Below are positions 1 to 5,621 of a stretch of DNA of 8,717 nt, one piece after another. The stretch's first letter is position 1. Every line of letters starts with the position of its first letter. Source of the DNA: an uncultured Litorilinea sp. (GTDB lineage Bacteria; Chloroflexota; Anaerolineae; Caldilineales; Caldilineaceae). The stretch spans positions 1 through 8,717 of the forward strand of contig CAMPHP010000092.1 in NCBI GenBank assembly GCA_946885925.1, read 5' to 3'. The notes under the pieces are model-generated. The model ran no database searches. It was not told the origin of the DNA and saw only the letters and a list, made by a program, of their open reading frames with translations. The position numbers and the translations under genes are program-made.

Positions 1-55
1 GTAGGAATCTCTCTGAGGGCGCGCAGCACAGGATCGACCGCTACCGAACGACAGA
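1..55. repeat. Degenerate dispersed hairpin-repeat remnant, cut by window edge
   Basis: The first bases, GTAGGAATCTCTC, match the internal part of the arm seen in the neighbouring hairpin repeat at 65-128 (CGCAGGCATCTCTC and, read in reverse complement, CGTAGGAGTCTCTC). Bases 41-55 (CTACCGAACGACAGA) resemble that repeat's right arm (CTACGGAGTGACAGA) at 12 of 15 positions. The left end lies outside the window and the inner part of the right arm is not recognisable, so this may be a decayed or truncated copy. No coding region is seen here. Confidence 0.35.
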
Positions 56-64
56 ATCGCGCGT

Positions 65-128
65 CTGTCATGCCGCAGGCATCTCTCTGGGAGCGTGGCA
101 GAGCGGAGAGACTCCTACGGAGTGACAG
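65..128. repeat. Imperfect inverted repeat (REP/MITE-like hairpin)
   Basis: Bases 65-87 (CTGTCATGCCGCAGG then CATCTCTC) are an imperfect inverted copy of 106-128 (GAGAGACTCCTACGG then AGTGACAG). 18 of 23 positions pair, around an 18-base loop. The outer CTGTCA..CCG core is the same as in the better preserved element at 5507-5591 (TGTCATTCCGA), so the two look like members of one dispersed palindromic family. It lies directly in front of the acetyltransferase gene and could form a hairpin in any transcript from the left. It contains no transposase and is at most a non-autonomous element. Confidence 0.65.
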
Positions 129-162
129 AGCGGCGGATCTTTTGAAGGTGGAAGCCTTGAAC

Positions 163-170
163 AAGGAGGG
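163..170 (+). promoter_or_regulatory. Shine-Dalgarno site fixing the GNAT start
   Basis: AAGGAGGG lies 7 bases upstream of the ATG at 178. It is a near-perfect anti-16S match and decides for this start over the in-frame ATG at 70. The ATG at 70 lies inside the hairpin repeat and has no such site. Confidence 0.85.
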
Positions 171-177
171 AGTACTA

Positions 178-1185
178 ATGAATCTGGCAGAACAACAGGA
201 CTTTATGCTGCGGTCACCCACGTTGGAGGACATGCCCGCAGTGGTGGAGATGCTCAACGCGTGCTGGTCGGATACTGTCGGCTCGCGCCCGTTTGACATG
301 GAGGAGATGCGCGTGGACTGGGCGTCACCTGGTTTCGACTATACCCAGGATATTCGCCTGGCAATGGATGGCGACCAAGTGGTCGGCCATGTTTCCGTCT
401 GGTCCAGGGCCCCCTATGTACGCAATTTTGTTTTTGCGCGTACTCACCCTGCACACCGTGGGCGAGGAATTGGCGCTGCCCTGACGAGGTGGGGCGAGAG
501 CCGCGTTGCTGAGAATATCCCACTTGCACCGCCAAATGCGCGCGTGACCATCGGTTGTGACAACTTTAGCACCCACGCAGCAGGGGCGGAATTGCTGCGT
601 GAACTTGGTTACGAGCATATTCGCAGTGGCTATGAGATGAAGATCGAGATGGCAAGCCCGCCCCCCACACCACGCCTGCCGGAAGGCATCACAATCCGCA
701 GCATGATTCCCAACCAGGAGGAGGAGGCAGTCTTTCGCGCAGCCGATGAAGCCTTCCGCGACCATTGGGGCCATGTTGACCGGCCCTTTGAGGAAAGCTT
801 TGCTGGTTGGTTACATTATGTGCGTAACAACCCGCAGCATGACCCAGAATTCTTCTGGATGGCAATGGATGGCGATCAGATTGCCGGACTTGCGCTCTGT
901 GTCCCCAAAGACACAGACGATCCCGAGATGTGCTGGGTGAATTCCCTGAGCGTGCGACGGCCCTGGCGGCGGCGTGGAGTCGCTCTGGCGCTGTTGCATC
1001 ATGCCTTTGGCGAGGCTTACCGCCGGGGCATCCGAAAAGTCGGCCTGGGCGTTGATGCCAGTAGCCTAACGGGTGCGACGCGCTTGTATGAAAAAGCCGG
1101 GATGCATGTCTACCGGCAGTGGGATGCATATCAAAAAGAGTTGCGTCCAGGTGAGGACTTGTCGACGCAGCAACTTGATCATTGA
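178..1185 (+). CDS. Tandem GNAT-family N-acetyltransferase
   Basis: A 335-residue cytoplasmic protein made of two GNAT folds, expected to move an acetyl group from acetyl-CoA to an amine whose identity the sequence does not show. The first domain covers about residues 10-155, with acetyl-CoA loop RGRGIGAAL at 94-102. The second covers about 170-322, with RRRGVALALL at 264-273 followed by a typical GNAT C-terminal segment, LYEKAGMHVY, at 303-312. Both pyrophosphate-binding loops look intact, so neither half is obviously dead. Two-domain GNATs of this size include mycothiol synthase (MshD) and several resistance or peptide acetyltransferases. The layout resembles MshD but that assignment is not secure. 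The start at 178 is chosen because of the strong Shine-Dalgarno site at 163-170. A longer in-frame version from 70 would translate a hairpin repeat. The gene is followed by a 100-base gap before the next gene in the same direction, so co-transcription is possible but not shown. Confidence 0.88.
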   Translation: MNLAEQQDFMLRSPTLEDMPAVVEMLNACWSDTVGSRPFDMEEMRVDWASPGFDYTQDIRLAMDGDQVVGHVSVWSRAPYVRNFVFARTHPAHRGRGIGAALTRWGESRVAENIPLAPPNARVTIGCDNFSTHAAGAELLRELGYEHIRSGYEMKIEMASPPPTPRLPEGITIRSMIPNQEEEAVFRAADEAFRDHWGHVDRPFEESFAGWLHYVRNNPQHDPEFFWMAMDGDQIAGLALCVPKDTDDPEMCWVNSLSVRRPWRRRGVALALLHHAFGEAYRRGIRKVGLGVDASSLTGATRLYEKAGMHVYRQWDAYQKELRPGEDLSTQQLDH

Positions 1186-1246
1186 TGAACCCCGAGTTGC
1201 CACAAGCCACTCAAGCTAGCTAGAAATGTGGAACGTGTACGGAAAC

Positions 1247-1275
1247 GATGAACTGAAAGAATGATGAACTGAAAG
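1247..1275 (+). repeat. 13-bp direct duplication ahead of the PNPOx-like gene
   Basis: GATGAACTGAAAG occurs at 1247-1259 and again at 1263-1275, a 16-base period. The second copy runs into the ribosome binding site of the following gene (GAAAGGAAGAG, 1271-1281). It looks like a small tandem duplication in the 5' leader. A regulatory role is possible but not shown. Confidence 0.6.
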
Positions 1276-1285
1276 GAAGAGAGCT

Positions 1286-1768
1286 ATGCCGTCGCAAGGA
1301 GATTTGGGTTTGTTGGACAGTCCCGTTGCCCAGAAGTTGCTAAACTCGACAGAGATGGCCCAATTGGCCTATGTGTGGACGGATGGCACGCCGCGGGTTG
1401 TGCCAATTTGGTTTCACTGGGATGGCCGCGAAGTGGTAATGGCGTCGCCCAGCGCTGCGCCCAAGGTTAAGGCTCTGCGCCAGCACCCAAAGGTGGCAAT
1501 CACAATCAATGGAACGGAGTGGCCCTATCCTGTATTGCTCATGCGAGGAACCGCCGCGATTGAGACGGTCAACGAGATCCCTGTAGAATATACAGCCGCA
1601 GCTCGACGCTATTTTGGGGAGGAGCAGGGGCAGGCCTGGTCAGACCAAATGAGCCAATTATCCGTCGAGATGGCACGTATTGCGATTCGGCCTGAATGGG
1701 TAGGAACGCTGGACTTTGAGACCCGCTTTCCTAACGCGATTGAGAGTGCGATGGCAAGCGCGTCGTAG
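1286..1768 (+). CDS. Pyridoxamine 5'-phosphate oxidase-like (PNPOx, split-barrel) flavin/F420-binding protein
   Basis: A 160-residue protein with the split beta-barrel signature of the PNPOx-like superfamily. Residues 24-56 contain the paired strands MAQLAYVWTDGTPRVVPIWF and HWDGREVVMASPS. They are followed by the APKVKALRQHPKVAITI helix-strand (58-74) and a strand with YPVLLMRGTAAIE (81-93). Members bind FMN, F420 or heme and act as small oxidoreductases or cofactor-handling proteins. The pattern 'G.PRVVPIWF.WDG..V.M..P..APKV.ALR..P.VA.TI' fits the PPOX-class group often annotated as F420- or FMN-dependent. Cofactor and substrate cannot be decided from sequence reading alone. It is not recognisably the biosynthetic enzyme PdxH, which is longer. 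The start ATG has GAAAGGAAGAG just upstream at 1271-1281. The gene shares orientation with the acetyltransferase before it and the LLM flavoprotein after it, but a terminator-like hairpin separates it from the latter. Confidence 0.85.
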   Translation: MPSQGDLGLLDSPVAQKLLNSTEMAQLAYVWTDGTPRVVPIWFHWDGREVVMASPSAAPKVKALRQHPKVAITINGTEWPYPVLLMRGTAAIETVNEIPVEYTAAARRYFGEEQGQAWSDQMSQLSVEMARIAIRPEWVGTLDFETRFPNAIESAMASAS

Positions 1769-1794
1769 GGGGCGCGCCGGAGGCTTGAGCCCCC
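1768..1794 (+). terminator. Possible GC-rich hairpin after the PNPOx-like gene
   Basis: GGGGGC at 1768-1773 can pair with GCCCCC at 1789-1794 around a 15-base loop, starting at the last base of the stop codon. No U-run follows (GGCAAGAAG comes next), so it is at best a weak or Rho-assisted terminator or an mRNA-end stabiliser. Confidence 0.3.
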
Positions 1795-1869
1795 GGCAAG
1801 AAGGGGACTTCTCTGCGCCATCGCGTGTCTAGCAATTAAGTTGAGACCCTACAGAGTTACGGGTCGTAG

Positions 1870-1912
1870 CCTTCCTTGGAGCCACCCAGAGGGTTCCTGG
1901 CTCTGAGGAAGG
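1870..1912 (+). terminator. Strong hairpin with T-rich tail, terminator-like
   Basis: CCTTCCTTGGAGCCA (1870-1884) pairs completely with TGGCTCTGAGGAAGG (1898-1912): 15 base pairs counting two G-U wobbles in RNA. The loop itself holds a small CCC/GGG complement. It is followed by TTCTTAATTTC, giving a moderately T-rich tail. It sits about 100 bases after the PNPOx-like gene and about 155 bases before the LLM gene. It therefore probably ends the upstream transcript, or acts as an attenuator in a long leader of the LLM gene. No known riboswitch consensus was recognised. Confidence 0.55.
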
Positions 1913-1953
1913 TTCTTAATTTCAGCGTCGCTGTCAACGCGCTAAAACGGTTT

Positions 1954-1998
1954 CATCACCATAAGGTACATCACTATAAGGTACATCACCATAAGGTA
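1954..1998 (+). repeat. Three tandem 15-bp repeats (putative operator array)
   Basis: The unit CATCACCATAAGGTA is repeated three times without spacer (1954-1968, 1969-1983, 1984-1998), with one T/C change in the middle copy. The sequence GGTACAT made at each junction (1965-1971, 1980-1986, and GGTAGAT at 1995-2001) reappears inverted as ATGTACC at 2008-2014. A -10-like GATAAT (2002-2007) follows directly, and no good -35 is seen at the expected distance. This is what an activator- or repressor-bound array covering a promoter would look like. It could also be a neutral microduplication. It lies 70 bases upstream of the LLM flavoprotein start. Confidence 0.6.
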
Positions 1999-2055
1999 GA
2001 TGATAATATGTACCAAATACATGCCAAAAGTATGTTGTCCAAAAATAGGTTTTAC

Positions 2056-2062
2056 AAAGGAG
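2056..2062 (+). promoter_or_regulatory. Shine-Dalgarno site fixing a GTG start for the LLM gene
   Basis: AAAGGAG lies 6 bases before the GTG at 2069. Translation from GTG gives [12 protein letters not shown], the usual beginning of this LLM subfamily. The in-frame ATG at 2000 would add 23 residues unlike the family and lies beside the -10-like sequence. Confidence 0.75.
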
Positions 2063-2068
2063 TATGGT

Positions 2069-3100
2069 GTGATCCCGTTTTCAGTTCTTGATCTTTCCCC
2101 CATCGCCGAAGGTACGACTGCCGCTGATGCCTTTCAGAGGACACTGGCGCTTGCACAGCGAGCGGATGCGTTGGGTTATCATCGCTTCTGGCTGGCAGAG
2201 CACCACAACATGGTCGGCGTTGGCAGCGCCGCAACCTCAATTTTGATTGGCTACGTTGCAGGCGGAACCCAACGCATTCGTGTTGGCGCTGGCGGCGTGA
2301 TGCTGCCAAACCACTCGCCACTGGTCATTGCCGAGCAGTTTGGCACGCTTGCCTCGCTCTATCCACAGCGCATTGACTTGGGCCTAGGCCGAGCACCTGG
2401 CACTGACATGTGGACTGCGCGTGCGTTGCGTCGTGACTTGGAGTCGAGCGCCGAGCAGTTTCCGCAAGATGTGCAGGAACTACTACACTATTTCAAACCT
2501 GCCGCGCCAGGGCAGCGGATTCAGGCTGTGCCGGGTGCAGGTTTGCGCGTGCCGATCTGGCTGCTTGGGTCGAGCCTGTTTAGCGCGCAATTAGCGGCTG
2601 CACTGGGGTTGCCCTTTGCCTTTGCCTCGCATTTTGCACCTCCTGCGATGATGCAGGCGATTAAGCTCTATCGTGAGAATTTCCAGCCATCTGAGCAGCT
2701 TGACCGGCCTTATGCCATGCTCACCGTGAACGCATTGGCTGCGGAGAGCGATGAGGAAGCGCGCTACTATTTTAGCTCGCAGCAACAATCCTTTGCCAAC
2801 ACGCAGCGCGGCGTCCCCGGCAAGATCCCGCCGCCCGTCGAGAATTATGAGGCGACCTTAAGCCCGGGGGTCAGGGCCAGTTTGCAGCAGACGCTCTATT
2901 ACTCCTTTGTCGGATCGCGTGAGACGGTCGAGCAGGGTCTAAAGGCTTTTCTTGAGGCGACTCAGCCCGACGAGCTAATGCTGACAAATCACACCTATGA
3001 CGCGCCTGCTCGTTTGCGCTCGTTGGAGATCCTCGCCGAGGTGCGCGAGCGGCTGGGTGGTGGCGAGTCTACGGATGACGAGACGGCTGTGTCTACATAA
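2069..3100 (+). CDS. LLM-class flavin-dependent oxidoreductase (luciferase-like monooxygenase, YhbW-like)
   Basis: A 343-residue TIM-barrel flavoprotein of the bacterial luciferase-like family, expected to use reduced FMN (or F420 in some relatives) for oxidation of an unknown organic substrate. Family hallmarks are visible in order. [12 protein letters not shown] is at 4-15. The helix ending in [13 protein letters not shown] is at 36-48. [22 protein letters not shown] is at 69-90. The flavin/substrate-loop region [13 protein letters not shown] is at 101-113. VPIWLLGSS is at 161-169 and the barrel-closing [10 protein letters not shown] is at 278-287. Length and order match the 'MsnO8/YhbW-type' subgroup well, with no missing segment. 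The start is taken at GTG because of the Shine-Dalgarno site at 2056-2062. Its leader carries the tandem 15-bp repeats and a strong hairpin, suggesting its own regulated promoter. It ends 10 bases from the end of a convergent gene. The preceding PNPOx-like protein could work with it on a flavin or F420 cofactor, but that is inference. Confidence 0.9.
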   Translation: MIPFSVLDLSPIAEGTTAADAFQRTLALAQRADALGYHRFWLAEHHNMVGVGSAATSILIGYVAGGTQRIRVGAGGVMLPNHSPLVIAEQFGTLASLYPQRIDLGLGRAPGTDMWTARALRRDLESSAEQFPQDVQELLHYFKPAAPGQRIQAVPGAGLRVPIWLLGSSLFSAQLAAALGLPFAFASHFAPPAMMQAIKLYRENFQPSEQLDRPYAMLTVNALAAESDEEARYYFSSQQQSFANTQRGVPGKIPPPVENYEATLSPGVRASLQQTLYYSFVGSRETVEQGLKAFLEATQPDELMLTNHTYDAPARLRSLEILAEVRERLGGGESTDDETAVST

Positions 3101-3110
3101 GGTTCTCCCA

Positions 3111-4034
3111 TCAAGCGAAGAAGCCTGAACCGGCGACAATTTCGTCGGCGGGGAGGAAGGTGGCTTCTTCGATGGTCATGCCGCTGCGCTTTAGGAAGGC
3201 TTGTACGACGTGGTAGCCGATGGCATAGCCGCCATAGGTGGGCATGCCACCGAGAGCTTCATAGCCGCTGCGCTCTGCCAGTGCATCGCCAAAGATATAG
3301 CTGCGGATGACGTTGAAGCCTGTTGCATGGAGCCCTTCGCCAATCAGTTTGCGCGCGATCTCGAATTGCTCTGAATCAAATTCGGTGACGTAGTAGCCGA
3401 TAACCTCCTCACCAAAGAGTGATGTGGCAAAGGATTCGGCTGTGCCTTCCACCACAATATAGTCGGCAACGGTCGTGCGCTGCATGTCCCACGGGAAGGC
3501 ACGCAGGCGAATGAGATGGTGCATTTCGTGGGCAGTCAAGCCGGGAAGGCGCAGTAAATTATCCTCGTTTGGCTCCCAGTATTGCCCGATAAAGCGCGGC
3601 TCGAACCAGTCAGCGGCCCCTGTGTAGCCGCGTTCTAGGGAATTGGAGCGTGCCGGATCCGCAAGCACCAGCCAGCCGGTGATCTCGTTGAATGGGATGC
3701 GGTCACTGTATGCATCAAAGCGCGCTGCGGCTTTGCTGAGTGCCTCACCGCCGATGCGCCAGGCGTCGGCCCGTTCCAACTTCTCAAGCAGCGTCGCCAT
3801 CACGTCCACCTGGTCGGGCAGCAGCCATGCCCATGCTCGTGCGCCATCCAGCGGGTCGGCTTGCTCTGGGCTACCTGGAAAGCGCATCATTTGCATCATC
3901 GAGCGCCACGGCTCCACCAGGAGGTCGAGGTAGAGTTGCTGGCGTGTCTCTGCATTGGGCGCATCCAGAATACGATGGTAATAGGAGTTGGTGGGTATCC
4001 AGTGGGTATTCATCATTGCGTTCAATTTCTTCAT
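3111..4034 (-). CDS. DUF2268-family putative zinc-dependent protease
   Basis: A 307-residue protein without a visible signal peptide. The metalloprotease motif HEMHH (H169, E170, H173) lies in the context LTAHEMHHLIRLR, and VVEGTAESFA at 194-203 could supply the third zinc ligand (E196 or E200). The C-terminal half, with GGYAIGYHVVQAFLKRSG at 268-285 and a PADEI segment near 295-299, is typical of the DUF2268 'predicted Zn-dependent protease' family. Substrates of these proteins are largely unknown. Sporulation or signalling roles have been proposed for some relatives, and nothing here specifies one. The start is uncertain. The ATG at 4034 has no clear Shine-Dalgarno sequence, and the ATGs at 4016 and 4013 are equally possible and would shorten it by 6-7 residues. 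A good promoter lies upstream at 4083-4111. It converges on the LLM gene and diverges from the lycopene cyclase. Confidence 0.85.
   Translation of the reverse strand: MKKLNAMMNTHWIPTNSYYHRILDAPNAETRQQLYLDLLVEPWRSMMQMMRFPGSPEQADPLDGARAWAWLLPDQVDVMATLLEKLERADAWRIGGEALSKAAARFDAYSDRIPFNEITGWLVLADPARSNSLERGYTGAADWFEPRFIGQYWEPNEDNLLRLPGLTAHEMHHLIRLRAFPWDMQRTTVADYIVVEGTAESFATSLFGEEVIGYYVTEFDSEQFEIARKLIGEGLHATGFNVIRSYIFGDALAERSGYEALGGMPTYGGYAIGYHVVQAFLKRSGMTIEEATFLPADEIVAGSGFFA
3116..3171. other. Nested inverted repeat at a convergent gene end
   Basis: CGAAGAAGCC (3116-3125) and GGCTTCTTCG (3162-3171) form a perfect 10-bp inverted repeat. Inside them CCGGCGA (3130-3136) can pair with TCGTCGG (3142-3148) with one wobble. 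The structure covers the last codons of the DUF2268 gene and starts 15 bases after the LLM stop, so it could slow or end transcripts from both sides. There is no T-run on either flank, and the codons also explain the sequence, so the role is uncertain. Confidence 0.35.
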
Positions 4035-4082
4035 ACATGAGGTTCATTGGGTAAAGCAGCGTCTTTAACCGGCGCATTGCAC

Positions 4083-4111
4083 ACTAAAGCATGGCATAGC
4101 GCCAGTGTCAA
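4083..4111 (-). promoter_or_regulatory. Sigma70-type promoter for the DUF2268 gene
   Basis: On the minus strand a perfect -35 TTGACA (4106-4111) is followed by a 17-base spacer and TTTAGT (4083-4088), matching 4 of 6 bases of the -10 consensus. Transcription would begin near 4076, leaving a ~40-base leader before the ATG at 4034. Position and spacing are ideal for the leftward gene. Confidence 0.6.
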
Positions 4112-4225
4112 GCGGTAATTTGCGTGCCCCCCAGGGCATCTCAAAAGCCCGCGGCCTGATTCTGGGTAAAATTCAACGATTGAGAAGCCTTGGCATAACT
4201 GAGCAGCAAAGGGTGAGATTAGGTA
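4112..4225. other. Divergent intergenic region between protease and cyclase
   Basis: This stretch lies between the leftward promoter and the cyclase start. A -10-like TAAAAT is present at 4167-4172, but I see no convincing -35 at the proper distance for the rightward gene. GGTGAG at 4212-4217 may serve as a weak ribosome binding site for the cyclase. No small gene or RNA was recognised. Confidence 0.4.
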
Positions 4226-5500
4226 TTGGTGAGCAGCAGTAGCAAAGCGGAACGTGCCGATGTGTTGATAATAGGTGCTGGGCCAGCAGGATTGGCGATG
4301 GCGGCTGCTCTCTGCGCGCAAGGGCTACAGGTGGTCGGGCTGGCTCCTGTGCCGCCAGCAACACCTTGGCCGAACACTTATGGCATTTGGGAAGATGAAC
4401 TTATCCCGCTAGGGTTGGCGCATCTGCTGGGTCACCGCTGGGAAGATGTGGTGGTCTATGTGCAGGATCGCGAGATTGCACTGGGGCGAACATATGGCTT
4501 GTTGGACAATGCCAAGCTGCAAGCGCATTTGCTAGCTCGCGCCTCATGCGTACGCTGGGAGCAAGGAACCGCCGCATCAATCACCACGGATGCACAGACG
4601 AGTGTTGTGACGACGCAGACAGGCGCTACTTTGCGTGCACGGCTGGTGATTGACGCCAGCGGTCACAAGCCGCGCTTCGTCACGCGCCAACCTGCCACCC
4701 ATCCTGTCGCCTATCAAGCGGCCTATGGCATAGTGGGCACTTTTTCCAGCGCGCCTGTTGCCCCTGGGCGGCTGGTGCTGATGGATTTTCGCGCTGAGCA
4801 TTTGACTCGCCACGAGCGCGCCAGCAAACCACCCACCTTTTTATATGCAATGGATCTGGGGGATGGGCGCTATTTTGTCGAGGAGACATCGCTGGCCCAC
4901 GCACCGGCTGTAGGAGAGGAAGAATTGGCGGCGCGGCTCCACCGCCGTTTGGCACAGCAGGGCATTGCCGTGCTGACCTGTGAGCATGTGGAGCGTTGTC
5001 TTTTTCCGATGAATTCGCCTATGCCTGAGCTACGCCAAGCAGTTGTGGGCTTTGGTGGTGCGGCGAGTATGGTGCATCCCGCCTCTGGCTATCAGGTGGG
5101 TGCAGCGTTGACGCTGGCTCCACGCGTGGCAGAGGCGTTGGCCCGCGCCATCTCAAAGGGGGAGGCATTGCCCGCTGAACTGGCCCGCGTGGGATGGAAT
5201 GCAGTATGGCCGGTGCAGCGGTTGCGCCGTCACTATTTCTATCTTGTTGGCCTACAAATGGTGTTGAGCTTTGATGATGACCAGACCCACGCTTTTTTCA
5301 GGGCGTTTTTTGACCTGCCACAAAAGGACTGGGCAGGGTATCTCTCCAACACCTTATATCTCACCCACACCGTAACGATCCGGCAGTTGGTACTGCCTAT
5401 GCTCAGGCTCTTTGTGCGCTTGCCGTGGCGAGTTAGGCGGACATTGCTGGCAACCGTAACCCGTGAAGTAGGCTTGCTCCGGCGTATCTTTACCCTGTAG
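4226..5500 (+). CDS. crtL: Lycopene cyclase, CrtL type (FAD/NAD(P)-binding)
   Basis: A 424-residue flavoprotein matching the plant/cyanobacterial lycopene beta/epsilon cyclase family, which closes the ends of lycopene into ionone rings without net redox change. In order are the dinucleotide-binding stretch DVLIIGAGPAGLAMAAAL (12-29), PNTYGIWEDEL (49-59, equivalent to the conserved PNNYGVW.DE), VIDASGHKPRF (141-151), VAYQAAYGIVG (161-171), LMDFR (185-189), PTFLYAM (203-209) and FVEETSLA (217-224). The substrate/FAD signature GGAASMVHPASGYQVG is at 277-292. Length is normal and all signatures are intact, so it is probably active. Whether it makes beta, gamma or epsilon ends cannot be told. The start is non-ATG: TTG at 4226 or GTG at 4229, with a weak GGTGAG site upstream. 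No other carotenoid gene is in the window. A hairpin repeat directly follows its stop codon and may end its transcript. Confidence 0.87.
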   Translation: MVSSSSKAERADVLIIGAGPAGLAMAAALCAQGLQVVGLAPVPPATPWPNTYGIWEDELIPLGLAHLLGHRWEDVVVYVQDREIALGRTYGLLDNAKLQAHLLARASCVRWEQGTAASITTDAQTSVVTTQTGATLRARLVIDASGHKPRFVTRQPATHPVAYQAAYGIVGTFSSAPVAPGRLVLMDFRAEHLTRHERASKPPTFLYAMDLGDGRYFVEETSLAHAPAVGEEELAARLHRRLAQQGIAVLTCEHVERCLFPMNSPMPELRQAVVGFGGAASMVHPASGYQVGAALTLAPRVAEALARAISKGEALPAELARVGWNAVWPVQRLRRHYFYLVGLQMVLSFDDDQTHAFFRAFFDLPQKDWAGYLSNTLYLTHTVTIRQLVLPMLRLFVRLPWRVRRTLLATVTREVGLLRRIFTL

Positions 5501-5506
5501 CATAAC

Positions 5507-5591
5507 CTTGTCATTCCGAACGAATGTGAGGAATCCCCTTGGTTGTGCCAGCGCGAGCAGAAGGGGATTCCTCCTGCGTCGGAATGACAGG
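5507..5591. repeat. Dispersed palindromic repeat (REP/MITE-like), likely bidirectional terminator
   Basis: An 85-base inverted repeat. TGTCATTCCGA (5509-5519) pairs perfectly with TCGGAATGACA (5579-5589), and GAGGAATCCCCTT (5528-5540) pairs perfectly with AAGGGGATTCCTC (5561-5573). The unmatched 8- and 5-base stretches between them bulge, and the loop is 20 bases. The 'GTCATTCCGA...GAGGAATC' pattern is a recurrent dispersed repeat in many environmental bacterial genomes. It lies between the converging ends of the cyclase and the large secreted protein, the usual place for such elements, and could end both transcripts. It has no coding capacity. Confidence 0.85.
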
Positions 5592-5621
5592 CTGTCTAGT
5601 TTCTATATAGCTTTGCCCTTT

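Noticed and set aside
70..177. N-terminal extension of the acetyltransferase from the ATG at 70
   Set aside because: It translates the hairpin repeat, has no ribosome binding site, and the strong AAGGAGGG site points to the ATG at 178.
1170..1200. 8-bp stem (GCAACTTG / CGAGTTGC) around the acetyltransferase stop codon
   Set aside because: It is short, has a 15-base loop and no T-run, so it is too weak to call a terminator.
689..1210. Leftward open frame of 173 codons across the acetyltransferase
   Set aside because: It is a shadow of the GNAT gene, rich in His/Arg/Pro and without family resemblance.
1954..1998. CRISPR array
   Set aside because: The repeats are 15 bp and directly adjacent, with no spacers and no cas genes.
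2000..2068. N-terminal extension of the LLM protein from the ATG at 2000
   Set aside because: The added 23 residues do not resemble the family start, and AAAGGAG sits properly before the GTG at 2069.
1876..2091. Small rightward frame whose repeats read HHHKV HHYKV HHHKV, like a histidine-rich leader peptide
   Set aside because: Eight His codons in fifteen is striking, but there is no ATG or GTG nearby. The only start is a TTG inside the hairpin stem without a ribosome binding site, and no histidine-related gene follows. The DNA repeat itself explains it.
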